NCBI GenBank assembly: GCA_947846985.1
Contig: CANTUZ010000002.1
Location: 153,507,889-153,571,888 of the forward strand
Length of the DNA: 64,000 nt
Origin: Fratercula arctica
Taxonomy: Eukaryota > Chordata > Aves > Charadriiformes > Alcidae
Reading direction: 5' to 3'
The notes beneath the pieces are model-generated. The model was given only the letters and a program-made list of their open reading frames with translations. It ran no database searches and had not been told where the DNA came from. This document shows positions 1 to 14,340 of this stretch, in pieces; position 1 is the stretch's first letter, and each line of letters opens with the position of its first letter. The position numbers and the translations under genes were made by a program.

Positions 1-2435
1 GAAGTAAAAGATGTCTCTCTGTTTTGGAGCTGAGGGACCTTCCTTCTGATCCCAGAGCTCTGGGGTTATTGCACAGATGTGATTTATGCAGTAATTAAAT
101 CTGCAGAATATAGTTAGGTGCCTAAATGCCTTTTAAAATGGTATTTAAAAGATGAGTCCTTGAGGCCTGACATTCAGAGGCGCTGACTCCCACCAGTAGC
201 CACCGAGGCCAATGGGACTATTGGTGCTTAAGCCATGGCGTGGCCTTGGGCCAGAGTGCTCAGCGCTGTGTGGGAGCAAGCCCAGAATGGCCTTCTCACA
301 ATGTATAGCTATCTATTTCATGCTAATTTGTATAACTTTGAAGCAGGAAGATAGCATGGGATGGTCTATCCTCTTGCTGAATAGCATCCTGAAAATTATT
401 GCTGCAGGTAGGTACAGCGGGACTGACAAGCGAAATGCTCTTTTCTCAGGCCAGCCAGTGTGCCAGCTCGCTGATTATTTGCTGTATTTGATCTGGCATA
501 TATCTAGTGTGACTCATTCTCTGCAGCCCCAGGAAAATGTGCTCTCTATAAGCGTTTTAGAGGCTCTGTTGCTCAGCATTAGGAAACAAAGAAATTCCTC
601 ACGAATAAGTTTCATCAAAATGGTGGGCTAGATTTTCTTAAGACATCAAGAAAAAGAAGGAAAAATGGCACACCTGTATTACCGTGAGTGAAGAAGAGTG
701 TAGTTTGCAGGCGGAGGCTGAGAAATAATGCAACCATGTTGTATTGAAAAAATAGCATTTTTCTATATATGCCAGAGAGTAAATGATTTCATACTGGGTC
801 ATTAGCACCTTGTCTTGCTCCCTACCTTTTCCATGCAAAGAAGTAAGTGGAAATTTTGCTCTCTCCCAAACACCATTCGCATCTGGTCTTGACGGATCAG
901 TGTTGGACAAGGTAGCAGACCAGACACCTGAAAAACGGTCTGGCCTAATGGATGTATTAAGAGGACATTATTCAAAACAGAGGCAGTTATGTTGTAATGT
1001 AAAAAAAAAATCTGCATTATTTAAGCTGAGCTTCTCAAATTGCTCTACTTAGATTTGCGGTGGTGCGTAGGAGAGCAGAATTATAGCTACCCTTTTCCCC
1101 TCTTTGATTTGGAGCAGTGCTGAGTGGTCAGACCTGTAAAAGTATATGGCAGGAAAGACTCAGCCTGACAATTATTTTTGTCCATGTACCTGGGGAGCAG
1201 GGAGGAGCTGATGGAGAAATTTGGGGTCAAACTTACTCCTTAAATCCTTTTTAGGTTGTGTGTTTTCAGGTGTTACTGATCTGGGTGTGAGTCAGTGCTG
1301 GGATGGGACTGCTCGGCAGGTTTAAATAGCCCAGACTGCTGCAGTGAGGCAGGCTATATTCCACCCCCCCCAGTATTTTCCTCTGCCATGGTGGGCAGAT
1401 CCTGTGCCTCTTATCTGCCCATGCTCCTTCAAGGAATTGCCCTTCCCAGTTAAGCACAGAGGGCCAGGCAGTGGTTAGTGGAAGCAGGCTGGATGGACGA
1501 TTTGCCAAGATGAGGGATTTAGCAAGATAGGAGATTTAGCAAGTTTTTCCCTCTGCTGACCTCATTCCCAACAGGTTTCTTTTGTCTGGAGCCAAGCCCC
1601 CACACAGGGCAGCTTCTCCTGCTGCTAGTCACCTGCCTGCAGATAATCTGACCTTTTCTTTCTCCAGCACTGGTAACGCTTACAAAAAATGATAGATTGG
1701 ATGGCAAACCTTAGCTTTTACTGAAGGTTTAGAAGCATCCCATAGAAACGGGACCAGGGCAGTTTCGGGGAGCGAAGAGGAGGAGTGTGGGCAGCCAAGG
1801 GGCTGCTGCTGAGGTGTGGTGCCTACTCCTTCCCAGGACAGGTGGGCACGGCTTCCCCAGAGCTGCTGCTGTGGAGCTGATGGGGGATCTCATCACATGT
1901 ACTTCTCAGCACACCGGACCATGCAGGCATAAAGGATTTCGTCTTAAGTCCCCAACACGCAAACTGACCAGAAAGAATTTTAGTATTCTGCAGGTTAAAT
2001 CTGAGTTCCTTTCTTCCTTCTTTGCATGTTGTGTTCTGATCAGCACTCCTTTGTCTTGGCAGACAATTGCTATTCCTAATTTGTATAATAAAATCTGTTG
2101 TCTCCTTGGACCAGAAGTTTTTCTTTGAACAACATAGACGCCAATTGTTATTGAAATGCGTGACATTCATTTTGTGTGTTTGTTCTCAGGAAACTAAATG
2201 AGCAGATTTTTCATCTTGTTCCATGTGGTTTTGCCAAGCTAGCAGGCTACATTTTATCAGTCCCAGACCTGTAAGCAACCTCTCTTTTGACAGATTTGAA
2301 CAGAATTCCTGCTTTTCTCAGTGTAAATATGGAAAAAAAGGAGTGGGAACTAGGTGTCTATCCTTTATAATGTCTCATTCTTCCTATATGGTGAGTTGCA
2401 TCAAAGCAGTCCCTAGAGGGGGGAAAGTGTGATTA
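1..2435. other. Non-coding stretch, no gene recognised
   Basis: I see no supported gene here. Open frames are short, overlap on both strands and show no domain or splice logic. Around 110-260 the text resembles a degenerate old amniote interspersed repeat (TTAGGTGCCTAAATGCC, then AGGCCTGACATTCAGAGG and a CCAATGGGA block), but it is too decayed to name. A short C-run lies at about 1362-1370. Confidence 0.6.
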
Positions 2436-2570
2436 TACATATTTTTACAGGTGGGGAAACTGAGGCATGGCTTAGTGGTAAAGCTGGAATAGAGCTGAGA
2501 TGCTGGGACTCCAAAAGCAGTGCTCTGTTTACTGTGTCGCACAGTCTCCTTCACAGTGCTTGCATTAACA
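2436..2570 (-). repeat. MIR-like CORE-SINE relic
   Basis: On the + strand the text reads TTTTTACAGGTGGGGAAACT followed by GAGGCA, then AAAGCTGGAATAGAGCTGAG, then AGTGCTCTGTTTACTGTG. These blocks are in the order of the reverse complement of a MIR tRNA-derived SINE: the 'cagatgaggaaactgaggca' box, the 'ggcagagc.gggatt' box, then the 'gtgctcttaaccact' box. The copy is strongly diverged, and a segment between the first two boxes is shortened. MIR relics are known from amniotes including birds. The assignment rests on recalled consensus, not a search. Confidence 0.65.
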
Positions 2571-5500
2571 GGGCCTGACAACCTCTTAAATGTTGCTGAG
2601 TTTATCCTTGTAATGCATCCATGAAATACAGATAATTTGCTTATGCAGGTGGGATATTGAAGCAAATACGTGTGTATGTGCTTTAGGAGCAGGGGAAAGA
2701 GCTACATACACACACACAGGCAGAAGGAGGGAGAAGCATATTGTAAACACTGATCCCCTGGAGAAAAAGAAAACTTGATTAATTTTAAACATTCACCTTC
2801 TTGCTCTGCTCAGTTGGGCCCAAAATGTTCCATCCTTAATATGGCTGTTATCGACTTCAGGCCCTGGTCTTCAGTGAAACGTGTGGTTGCTCTTAATCAG
2901 GACTCCTAGAGCGAGTCCCCCAGCAGGCACTGCTCAAAGTTGAATAGGGGCTCAGCAGCTCGCAGCATGCAAAGTTCTGCAGAGCTGTATCATTGTTTTT
3001 CAGGGCTGATGGGGCTCTTTGCTGGGAGAGGGGGGTCCTGCCACGTCCTGAATCCTGCTTGATAAAATGTCAGTTGTGCAATCCTGGTAGCCTCCCAAAA
3101 TAGCCCTCACTTTGCACTGTGGCCAACAGAGCAGCTCTCTTTGGAAAGGACTGCTCCAGAGAGTTTGGGAAACTGCAAGAAACCTGCAGTGGACAGCAAG
3201 TGTTGGAAAACTGTTGCTGGCATCACGTAGCTGGTCCAGAACTTTGTACCCCTGTATTCTCCTGCTAGGGAAACGAGGTTGGAAAGCACCACTGAGATAC
3301 CTGGGTACATCCTGCACAGCAAACAGAAGGGTGTCCTCCTTAAAATGATTGTTGGAGTAAGGTGAGGGCACATGAAGCTATGGACTTATATTTGTATATA
3401 TATTATATTTGTAAGGATCCACTAATCCCAGGGGTTAAAAAACTGATGTGGGAATGTGGTTGCTGCACACTGAGGGAGAGGGCGAGAGAGCAAGCAGCTC
3501 CATAGTCTGCCTTGTGAATTTGTTTCACCTCCCCAGGCATCCTCTCCCCTCATGCAGAACCTGATCGTGAAAGGTTCCTGGGGCTGCAGTGAATTTCAGC
3601 CTATAAATATATTAATTTTTGTTTTGTGCACTTTGCGCTTCATTGCAGTGCTTCAAATGTTGTCTCAGCATGTTGTTCATTACTGAATCACTGAGAACAT
3701 ATAGAAAGAAGCATGTGGGCTGTGAAACATTTTGTTTTTGTAATGGTTGGCTTAAATCTGTGCAGTATTTAAATTCCAGTCTACATTTGAAGCATATAGG
3801 TTGTAATAATGTTTGACATGGGTGTCAAATCTGTTCGTCTAGCTAGAATAAATCCTATTTCTCTTCTGCATTTCTCTTTAGCAGTCCAAAGCTATGGGAA
3901 GATTTCTGTCAAAAATGAAGGCAAGGAGTTTTCTTTCTTCAGAAAAGGACAGAATAGAATATCAATTAATCTATTCTAAGGTCAAAACTACAAGAATAAA
4001 CTCAGTGTTACCGTAATTTTGACAGCTGTGTTATCTTTCTTCTGACAAAAAAAGAATTTTCAGAGAATTTTGCTCTATTCCTTTCACAGAATATGTTGGA
4101 AATTATGCCACTAGTGGGATTTTAAAAAATATTGTAATGTTTCTTTTTCATGCTAATATGTCAAACTACTTTGAGAAAAAAAGAAAAAAAGGAGAAGCAA
4201 TGAGCAATTCGGGTATCAGAATTTGATTTTTAATTTTGAGTATTGCTAACATTGCTGAAATCTAGCTGTGTAAGTGTATAGGTTACAATATATCTGCATA
4301 TTTTTGCTTGGCAATGTGAATAAGAAAATGCTGTAAGTGATGCTGGCAACAAAAAAGAAGGTGGGAGATGGAAAATTATTGTCAAAAGACTGGCCAGGAG
4401 CTGTCATTCAAGATGTCTTTATACTGAAAAGTATTTGTCTATATTTTGTGATTTACACTTTTCAAACTATCTTGGAATAAAAAAATGCTGTCAAGGTATG
4501 TAAAAGAGAAACAAAATTTTTCAGACAACTCTAGTGTTTAGAGTCCTACCAAAATGCCAAATAATCAGTGTCTGTCTAATTTTTAAAAGTTTCTCTTATT
4601 TATGTGACTTCTGGTTATATTTTTCACATTTTTATGAGGTTCAGCTAACAAACATGTAAGGCTCACAGATTCATTGGCTGAATTGCCCATCTGCAGGGAG
4701 AGCTACCCAGCACAGCTCCAGCCGAGCTCACACAGGGGAAAAAGGAGAATTTGTCTTGGCTTTAATCTGGACTGAGCTTCCTGGAATGTCAAATTGGAGC
4801 TGGTTGCAAAATGGAGACAAATTTTCATTAAAAAATTGGCAAGATAAAACTTGTCACCATTTTTCACGCCCCCCCTTCCCTACCCCCTTGACCTCAAATT
4901 TCTGCAATGGTAATGTGACCAGAAAAATAGTCAAGCTGAGTAAATGTATTTAAAGACTCACTACAAATGTAGTCCTGGCTGTTTCCTTTTAAAGCGTGGA
5001 AGGATGGACTTATACAGGAACTCCAAAACACCCGCAAACAGCTCCTGTTTTTGTGGATAAGAGCGGATACCAACAATCAGCTCCAGTACTTAAGTTAATG
5101 CTGACCTTGGCCAGCTGCAATTTATACAATTCTTCCTTCATACCCTCTAATGCTGGAGAGATTATTGCTTTCTTATGAAAAAATGAATAAATTTTTCTCA
5201 ATTTAAAGCTACAGCTCAATGCAAACATAGAATGGGGTCACAGAGGCTTTCAACCAAACAACCAACCCAGCAGTGATAATGAAGTCACACACTTAAACAA
5301 GGACATCTTTTATGAAAAACAAGTAAGTACAGGTGAAAGTCTTTAGCGCTGATCTGACTGCACACACTGAAGATGGTACCACTGCTTTCAATAGGAAATG
5401 TTAAACTAAGGGTAAGAGCTTTTGACAATCATGTTCTAGAAATAGAGGTTTCTTCTCATATAGAGCCTGTTGCACCAAGCCTCTTCTTGGTCGCTTACCA

Positions 5501-6607
5501 CTGAGATGAGATCCCAGGTTGCCCATTATTGTATACTCCGCCGACACCACTCTAAATCTGCTCAGTCTCGAATGCATGAGAAGGATGTGAAATATCAGTG
5601 GAGTTGGTCCAGTTGCATTGTGATCTCTTAACTGTGAGGCTCAGCAAAAAGAATAGAAGAGTTAAAACACCTGAACTCTGTTTTCTACTTGGCTGTGAGC
5701 TCTAATATGGACTTTGATATGACATTTTGGGGTTTTTGGCTGTGTTCTGAAAACTTCTCATGTGAACTCAGCAAAAGCAAAGTCCTCACTGGGCTAAACA
5801 GAGTCTTCAGAGACGCAGCCTATAATTCCTAATTAGTGTCAGAGGAATTGGTACATGAAAACTGAGGTCATAGGCTATTTCCAAGAGGGTTTTGCATATC
5901 AAGGAAAATTAATTTTTCAGTGACAAATAGAGTGACTGTCAGCCCCTGGTAATCAAGCAGAGATTCTTGACTGAAATGCCAAATATCCAAACACAGCAGA
6001 GATAACTACAGCTGATTTGAAAGAACCATCTTGTATAGGACTATACTGGGAAATCTTGATGAAAAATGTATATTCAGAATTTCTTTTCTTTCTCAGTGAT
6101 TCCCAAAATCAGTTGAGTTCAGTTCACAAATGCAGCAGTACAGGATCTATGGCTCACCTCAAGTTATTTTCTTGCTTTGAAGCTTAGGCTTTAAGCATTA
6201 GGCCCTGAAGAGCGGAACCTGCAGTGACAGAATTATTCTCAGTTCTGTCATCTGAATGACAAATGATGACCCCAGTGACACCTGTCCAGCTATTTTTATT
6301 TCAGCAGGTAAGCTCAGATGGATCTGGAAGGACATTAGTGAGGAAATCAGTGGTAAATGGACAAAAATGAACAGAAACACTCTTTTTGTCTCTTGGAGCT
6401 TCAGCAGGTCTTAAGGGTTGAAAACCAAGAAAAACATCAAATTCTTGATTTCATCTCTACAGCTTATAGAAGCAACCTTAAATGCAACTCTGAAGATGTC
6501 AAAATAGGAAGGTGCTATTTTTACAAAATTGTTTTTCTGAAAGTAGTGGAAGAAATATAAATTATTAGTATTTATTTTGTTTTTCTATAAATGGCAGACA
6601 GGAAGGA
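2571..6607. other. Non-coding AT-rich stretch
   Basis: No gene is supported. The segment holds a small ACAC run near 2707-2720 and an AT-rich tract near 3390-3412. A patch at 3000-3370 has long open frames on both strands, which suggests few TA-rich stop codons rather than coding. The rest is unremarkable AT-rich sequence. Confidence 0.6.
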
Positions 6608-6762
6608 TCATGGAATCACAGAACCATAGAATAGTTTGGGTTGGAAGGGACCATTAAAAGTCATCTAGTCCAACCCCCCTGCCATCAGAAGGGACATCTT
6701 TAAGTAGATCAGGTTGCTCAGAGCCCCGTCCACCCGACCTTCAGTGTTTCCAGAGATGGTAG
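6608..6762 (-). mobile_element. CR1 LINE 3' end fragment (5' truncated)
   Basis: The + strand begins ATCATGGAATCACAGAACC, then GGTTGGAAGGGACC, TCTAGTCCAACCCCC, a CAGGTTGCTCAGAGCCCCGT block and TTTCCAGAGATGG. This is the reverse complement of the avian CR1 3' terminus, so the element lies on the minus strand and keeps about 155 bp. Its last codons are read in frame by a minus-strand open frame ending at 6665, which is CR1-derived and not an independent gene. Divergence is moderate. Confidence 0.9.
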
Positions 6763-8292
6763 ATAGAACTTGTGGATGAATCACAGTGGAATTTAAAGTG
6801 GAATTTTGTTCTTCTGTGCCTGGTTTGAGTCTTCCAGACTTCTCTGCCTTTCTTGGGCAAGAAATTGCTCTATTTGTTCTGATACCAGTAGAGTTAGTTT
6901 TCTGGGAAGGGCTTTGAGGAAGTACTTCACAATCCAATCCACTGCCATTTTCAGCAAATCTCTCTCCTTTGCATTGTAATATTTTCCTATAAATCACAGT
7001 ATATATTTTTTGAAGTCCTTTTTTTTTATACTGGCTGGCAGTCTTGTGCTTCTGTATGAAATTACAGTGCAAAGGACAAAGACTGGAATTTTCCTTTCTC
7101 CTTTCCCCCCAACCCTAGGTCAAGGACACATTCAATAACACAAGGAGATGGCAAATGCAGAACCGCATAAAGAACATACCTTTTCATGTAACTTGTAATT
7201 TAAGCTGGAACTCATATCTTCACCATGGCATAGATGCCAGAAATACATAGACAGGTCACAGTAAGGATTGAAAGTATGTAGGGATAATAAAAATACCATG
7301 ATATGCAATTGTAAAAGCCAACATTTCAGAATACATTTAGCTGCTTCTTTCCCCTCCTGGACTTGAACCAATCAAACACTATTAGAGATTAGAAGGAGAC
7401 CTGAGGTTGGAGATATATAAAAAAACATCTGCCAAGTCTGGGATGGCTTTTACCTTCTTCTGAAACACAGGATACCGTCTCCTATCAGAAACTGAACTGA
7501 TGGACTGTAGCGCAGTGATTTCTGTTTTCCTATTCTGATATGAAGAAAATAACTGCAGACATTTGTATGTTGGAAAAAATGTATGCTTATGGTCTGGAAA
7601 AATTTATTCTTCTTTTTTAATGAACTATAGGAAGCTTGTCCTCGGAGCCTAAGCATTAAAGTAGAAGGAAGACGGACAACATACCACAAACAAGCAAAGG
7701 AAGTGAGTTAGTTTAATGACACAACTGGCTGTTTAATTATGCAAGGAAATTATCTTCTCCCCTTCACTGTTTGTAGAAATGAGCTTGCTACATTCAGATT
7801 TTAAGTAGCATATCCATAAATTTAAGTTTAATGCCACTGTACAGAGGCTTTTCCAGATAATTCAAAAGCCTATCTCCTCGAAGTCATTGAGACTGTCATT
7901 CTGACTAGACGAATTTCATGTTCTGTGTGTAATAGCAGAACTGGATGATGTGAGCTATGCTGAGAGGGCTCTCAAACTTTGGGAAGGCCTGTGTGGATAT
8001 CTGATTTTGTTTTTTGATTCTTCCCCCCTTTATACATTTATTTCAGAAGTTTAAATGCAGCAATATTACCTAACACCAATATGGATCAGCGTCATTCCTT
8101 CTATAGAGACACTGGTTTATACATGCCCTGAACATCTTGCCCTGCTAAGGTGGAGGCCAAGGCAATTCCTTGAAAAACTGAGCTGAGTACTTCTTATTTG
8201 TCTGAAATTTCATCTCTGCTTAATTTAGTTATCCATTAATTCCACAAGGATCACAGCACCGTGGTGACTATTAAAAGTCTGAATTGCCCAAG
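6763..8292. other. Non-coding stretch
   Basis: No gene, RNA or repeat that I can name. It is AT-rich with short random frames on both strands. Confidence 0.6.
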
Positions 8293-8721
8293 TGTCCTGG
8301 TTTCAGCTGGTAGAGAGTTAATTTTCGTTCTAGTGGTTGCTGTGTTTCAGATTTGGTATGAAAGGAATGTCAATAATGCATATTGTTTTAGTTGTTGCCA
8401 GGTGATACTTATATTTTTTCAAAGACATTTTCACCTTCCCATAGAAGCTGAAAAGGAGTCTAGACAGAATGACGGAAAGGCCAATAGATATTCTTGGTAT
8501 ATAAATGGGGTTAGCTGGGTGGTGGGTACTCACGATCACTGCTTGGGATGTTGCCAATTCACCAGGCAGTGAGAGTGACTTGTGTTATTATTCTTATTGT
8601 TATTATTATTGTTATTTTCCTTTTCTGTTATTGTTCTCTTAAACTGTCTTTATCTCAACCCACAAGTTTTTTTCCTTTCCCTTTCCCGGTTCGGGCTTCT
8701 GGCTGGTGTTAAACAACAACA
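8293..8721 (+). mobile_element. Solo LTR of an ERVL-type endogenous retrovirus
   Basis: This 429-bp segment starts TGTCCTGGTTTCAGCTGG and ends GTTAAACAACAACA, with the TG...CA ends of an LTR. A TATA box (TATATAAA, 8498-8505) sits mid-element. Near the 3' end it has TTAAACTGTCTTTATCTCAA, typical of a common avian ERVL LTR family. An imperfect TTATTATTG run (8585-8617) lies in the 3' half. No internal gag, pol or env sequence flanks it, so it is a solo LTR left by LTR-LTR recombination. The flanking 5-mers (CCAAG and TCTAG) match at only 3 of 5 positions, so the target-site duplication has decayed or the ends are slightly off. Confidence 0.85.
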
Positions 8722-11700
8722 TCTAGTCAGCTTGATCAAAATCTCTCTGCCGGACACAAAGAGGTTGTTGCCCTTCACTTCAGAGTGGACAGCATTGCAT
8801 GAGTGAAGTGATTCTCCTAGTTCTATTGGGACCCTCTGAGATGCAAGACACTGGGGATGCTACTGGCCTTGGAAGGGCATGGGAAAATACACACAGTATT
8901 CAGCATCTGGAAGGGCAAAAACATATTCAAACATAAATATTTGTTTCAGCACCCCGTTGCAAATGTTCAGCGCAGTGCACAGGGATTTACTTGCTCAGCT
9001 CCAAATATATATTAATGGAAGTTGCGCAGATAAATCCCTAAGCTTCTCTAGGAACACCTCTTCTGTATTTATTATTCCTCTTGAATTTCAATGCCCCTCA
9101 AAGATTAAGCAACCTCAGGTTTTATTTTACTTTTGTGGGAGCTTGAGTAAGTCATGATAACATCCTGGGAACGTGACGAGTGTGATAAAGACCATGTTCT
9201 TTATTGGACTGATCTCATCACTTGCATATTGAGTGAGAACATTTTCTGTTTCTCAAACCTCAGTATGTTTGCAGCTCCCTAAGAAAGAAGGAAACTGTGA
9301 GAAAGAGTTCTTAGGTTGATTGTTCTTAATGGTGATTTTTTCCAGCATCGGTATGAATTCTCTTGTGAAATGCAAATTGATCAATACAAAAAGATGAGGT
9401 AGACTGGGCAATGTCATTAGCTTTAGGACTCTCAAAGGTTAGTGAGGTTAACAGCTGGTTTCTCCAGATACTCACCCCCAAATTCCCCTTGAGCTCATCC
9501 CACAGTAACTGCGTTTTTGTTCTGTGCATTTGATGAGTTTCCCATGGATGCAAAAAAACCACCCAAACCCTAGCAGTGTTGGTTTTTTTAAACTGATGAT
9601 CTTTGAAGGTATAGCGTTATCTTTGAAATTAAAAGGTTGCTCATAATAGCTGGTAGGTTAGGAACAGATTTTACACTACCGTAATATTGATTAAGGTCAT
9701 GCTCTTCCTTTCCACATGTTGCAATGAAGAGACAATGATGTCTGTGGGCTGACTGCTTTACTCCTTTATTACTTCAGTACTATGACAGAGATAAAAAAAA
9801 TATTTCTGCTCGACTTGTTCTTTATTCTCTTCCACTCTCAATCTTCAAATTCAGTTTTCATGTCTTTGTAAAGAATTTCTCCAGTTCACCCCTGCTTTCA
9901 GGAATTGCTGTGTAAAAATATATGGTCTGAGCTGTGTATAAAGACAAGCCAGATAATGCAAACCGTCTCTCTAACCTATTCATCTACGTACACTATAGGT
10001 ATGTTGAAGACAGATGTTGAAGGGAAGCTATGCTTTAGACTCCTTTCAGTGTCTCTTCAATTTAGCCTACCAGGGATGGATTTCACCTGTTAAACCAAAT
10101 CTGAATGGCATCACATGACACTCTCACACTAATGTTGCAGCTCATTTTACCAGCATTCAAAAGCCCTTTTTCCCCGAGAGCAGGAAATAATGTGTCAATA
10201 ATGTGAACAATCTCTTGGAAGCAAAGCATTCTTTGTTTGTCAAAAGGTCTGTCATACAGAGCACAATGCGTAAAAGCAGCAAAGACTTATCTGATGATGA
10301 TTCTTTCACCCAAACTGTACTTTCTCTCTCAGATAGTGGACTATCTGCTTAAAAGCATGTAGTGCTCAGGATCAGATAGCTTCCTTTAGATTGCCTGCTC
10401 CTTCTCTGATCACATCTGCTTGACTTGACTGAAAACCCCTGTAACTTGTAGGTTACATCTGCACTGTTAAGTGCATCCTATCATCTGGGGAGTAAATGCT
10501 GCTTCCCAGGCCAGGTGGTGCAAATTGCTTCAGGCTGCATCCACACTACATAGTACTTGGCCCTGGATCTCTTTTGTGACCCTTGTGATGCCTCTGTGGT
10601 TTTAGAATGTAATTATGGTTTTGGGTGGGATTTTTTTCACGTTAGTGTCCAAAAATAATGACAAATGCCTGACTCCTGAAATATTAGTAAGCTTTGCTTC
10701 AAGACAAACCCTACCGTAAAGACAAGCTATTAAGGTGTTAGTCCCTCCTTCCCTTTTTACTGGTGCTAGATTTTAATTTTTTTTCCTACTTGGCATTTCT
10801 CCAGAATTACCCGTGTTCTCCAGGTTTTTATTTCACCTCCCTTTCTAAAGCAGTTGTGACCCCGGAAGAAGCAACATAGTAATTTAGGTGTACTGGATAC
10901 GCTTGAGTTTGTGGCCACCTATGCCTGACACAGGACAAAGAAGGCTTTTACCGTCTTGAGTCTGGCTGCAGCTTAACCATGTTAGCACGGTGCCATGCCT
11001 GCCTGACACTGTGGCAGCACAGAAAGGTGTTGTGCAGAGCCACGTGAAATGACTCACCCCTTAGGAATCCACTTGCTCAAGAATTTCTGTAACATTTTGT
11101 ATTTTTCAGGTAAAACCTACCGGTGAGGATGCAGTGTGTTCTCTTGAATCATTACCACTGGCAAAGATACACAAGAAAGGAAGATCTTAGCCTGAGTTCT
11201 CAGATTCCAGGTAGAGTTTGCATGGAGAGTTATACAATATTTATAAAGTCAACGTGTTTGATCTGGGAATCATTGAGAAACAGCAAAGACAGAACTCTGT
11301 CATGCCATATTTTTTCAAAGCCAAGCCATATTCCCTAGTGTAAAATATCCTAAAATATGTTTAAAATTCTTTTTATTAGTATTACTGTTTACAAAATGAG
11401 AAGTATAGGAATATAGTAGCGTCTGTTCAAATCACGAGAAAGCAAGAGCACCCTGAAGCTTCCTATGCAATAAGGAAGCAGTGCAGGATTTTTATTGGTT
11501 TCTTGCAATGGTATGTGTAACAAAAATTTTACTTTCTTGCTTGTGATGTAAATCAGAACTAATTCTCCTTCTATCAAGAGTCATGCCTAGCTATGTTTAA
11601 AAACAAAAGATGCCAGCCCTTTTGTACGCTGTAGGGGATCTTAGAAAATGAATGATTCTCAAAAAAATGTCAAGTGTAAAAATCTTCTTGTACAAATCCC

Positions 11701-14340
11701 AAGCATTAACAAAGAGATGCCAAATTCTTCCTGCCTGCTCTAGCAGGTCAGAAGCTTGCAGGAAATGGGCAGCTCAAAGGGTATTAGAGGGTCTCTACTA
11801 TTTTTACAGAGGAAAATAAGTGAGGTTTCAGAAAGCTTTGAATTTATTGACCTTCTCTTCAAATTTGAGATAATTCATTAACTTCATAAAAGCCTTTCGG
11901 CACTTTCTCAATAATTATTTTTTTCCACGTAGTTGAGTTCTGAATTAGCATTCAGCTCTCTGAAGATAAGAGAGTGTTATAAACACTCTTTCTAACGGAT
12001 GGAGCTGAAAATCACTTCTCCTGATGGCTGAAATAGATCCGTGGGAAATTTTCTGTGGTTCCTTTTTGGATTCTTTTATAGGACCTTTCCATGCTTTTAT
12101 TTTCCCAAGTGTTCAATCACAGTCAAGATTAATATGGCACCAGAACATGTGGTCACTGCTCTACCATATCTACACGTTTTTGTTTTGTCTTCGAGAACTG
12201 GTGTGCCAAATGTTTTGTGTGGGTTTTTTTTTGGTTCCCTAAAGGCAACGTAGTGATACTCTGAGCCTCCCTGGCTTGCCTTTATTCATAAAATGTGATC
12301 TATGATGACTAATATTTCCATGTTTACACACCTCTAAGCTTTCTTGAATGACCACTTGTAGAGTGGCTGAGATGACATATTTCAATCAGAATTGGTGGAG
12401 TTCTCCATCTTTCTAATGACAAATGCACACTGCAGCCATTAGAAGTTGAACCATAGCTGTCCTCGTTTGCTACAAAGCAACCATATATAATGACTACGGC
12501 ATCTAAACTATTTGTTACTAGAATATCATCAAGGTTGCAAAGCTCCAGTGAAATCCGTTCACTTTAGATATATGAAAACTTGGATAGATCTAAGCTCTAT
12601 TGCTTACAGAAGGTTTTACTGCCTGAGATAGTCTCAGTCAGTAACAGAGCATGCTGCCTGATAAGAAGGTCTTACTACAACTCTGTCTCATGCAGATGTG
12701 TGAAACAGATGCAAGAACTAGAGATGCCTTCCTTATCTCCACGCTGCTGGGCTGGGAAAGGGTGCTATGCAGTGGCTTGTTGCTGCAATAAGCAGTTCTT
12801 ATGTGAAAATGAAAAGCCTGATAGAAGAATCCTAAACTGCATGGATTTGTTCTAGCTTCAGCCTGGACGGTTGTCTAAGGGCTATTCCTTATCCGATTTT
12901 GGACACCATTAGATGGCGATATCCTGGAATAGGTCTAGAACTCAGTTGGAGATAAAAATAAGACAATTTTGTCAAACTCCCATTCCTACTTTTGCCAAAT
13001 TATAAACATTTTCAACATTATTCTCAAATCTGATTAATTTCAGAAGTGTATAGTCGTAGTGGTTACAGTATATCCAAAGTAATACATGAATCCTGCTGGA
13101 AATTACTGTCTCCACTTTAGATCAGTATTGCTTCAAAATAGAGGAAGAACCTCAGTGTTTGGCCTATGAATCATCACATTTCCTTCCATCTTCCAAAAAT
13201 TACTTTAGTTTCTTGGCTATGTATCAGTGAAAAATACGTTTGTGACTATACCTGATTTTTGATCTTGCTCTGTAAAACTATTTGTGTGTGTGTGCATATA
13301 TGGCTGCTTGCATCATTATAATTAATACGAAAGTCAATTTTAATGTTGTGGCCCGAGTGGGAAAATTCGTATAACCAACATGCATGTGTTATCTAGTGAT
13401 ACAACTCCTAAACTGGGCTGTATTGGGGAGAGTTTGTGCCTGCCATCAGGTATCTCTTAGTTCATAAGACCAGTATACACATATTTAAAACTGACAGGTC
13501 TTTTTCAGCCTTCACTGGCACTAACGGAAAGGAACCATATGATGGTCAAGTACTGCAATGGTAAGAAAAAGTAAGAAAGGACACCGCTCCAGGAACAGTG
13601 GTACCCAGCATTAGGAAAACCATAAAGAGAATGGGAGAGGGGTCCCTGACGCTGGGTACAAATACAGAGGCTAAGAAATTGCTTGACAAATTGAATGTGT
13701 GGGAGGAAGAGAGGAGAAAGCCAGCAGAAAATTAAAGACATGGCTGTGAGTATATCCCTGAGGAAAAACAGCAAGATAGAGATTTTAGGGAATGTAGCGC
13801 ACTGCAAAAGTAGGTTTGGAAATTGTGAGTGATAGAGTTGTATGCTGTCATTTGTTTCTGCCTATTCGGAGAAAATGAACTTTGTCGATCCTTTGCAAAG
13901 AAACAAGGTTACATCAAGGACTATAACCTGTTTCATAATAGACGTTTCTTTAAATGGAAATATTCCCACAAGTTCCCATTTACTTTGGTCAAAGTGATAA
14001 CAATATTTAACTCTTAAGGAAAAGTACCAAAGTGACCTGGGGGAGGCTATTTTCCTGTCTTTTGATACTGCCTGGAAGCTTTTTGTGTGTGTGTGCTGGT
14101 AACTTACTGCAATGAGCGCTGCTACTACAATTGCTCAGTTGCAAGCTTTTGATAAATGAGAGTCAGGAGCTTGTGGGGATGTTTTAAAGGAGCAGTTCCT
14201 GTGGGTAACCCTTTTCCATATTTCAAGCTTTTGTGGAATGTCTGAACTACTTAGCAATGAATGTAAGGGATTTACAACAAGGCTTACCTTAAATCACTTC
14301 TTTTTACATAGATATCACTTTTAAGTAATCACATGCCTCT
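8722..14340. other. Non-coding AT-rich stretch
   Basis: No gene supported. Frames up to about 100 codons occur on both strands without recognisable domains. Small GT runs lie at 13283-13294 and 14084-14095. I recognise no transposon in this 5.6-kb segment. Confidence 0.6.
13283..13294. repeat. Short (TG)n microsatellite
   Basis: Six TG dinucleotides in a row followed by CATATATGG. A second short TG run is at 14084-14095. Both are short. Confidence 0.8.

Noticed and set aside
6665..7072. 135-codon minus-strand frame
   Set aside because: Its 3' part is the CR1 tail read in frame (ending RVDGALSNLIYLK...) and the rest is unrecognised AT-rich DNA. Not a gene.
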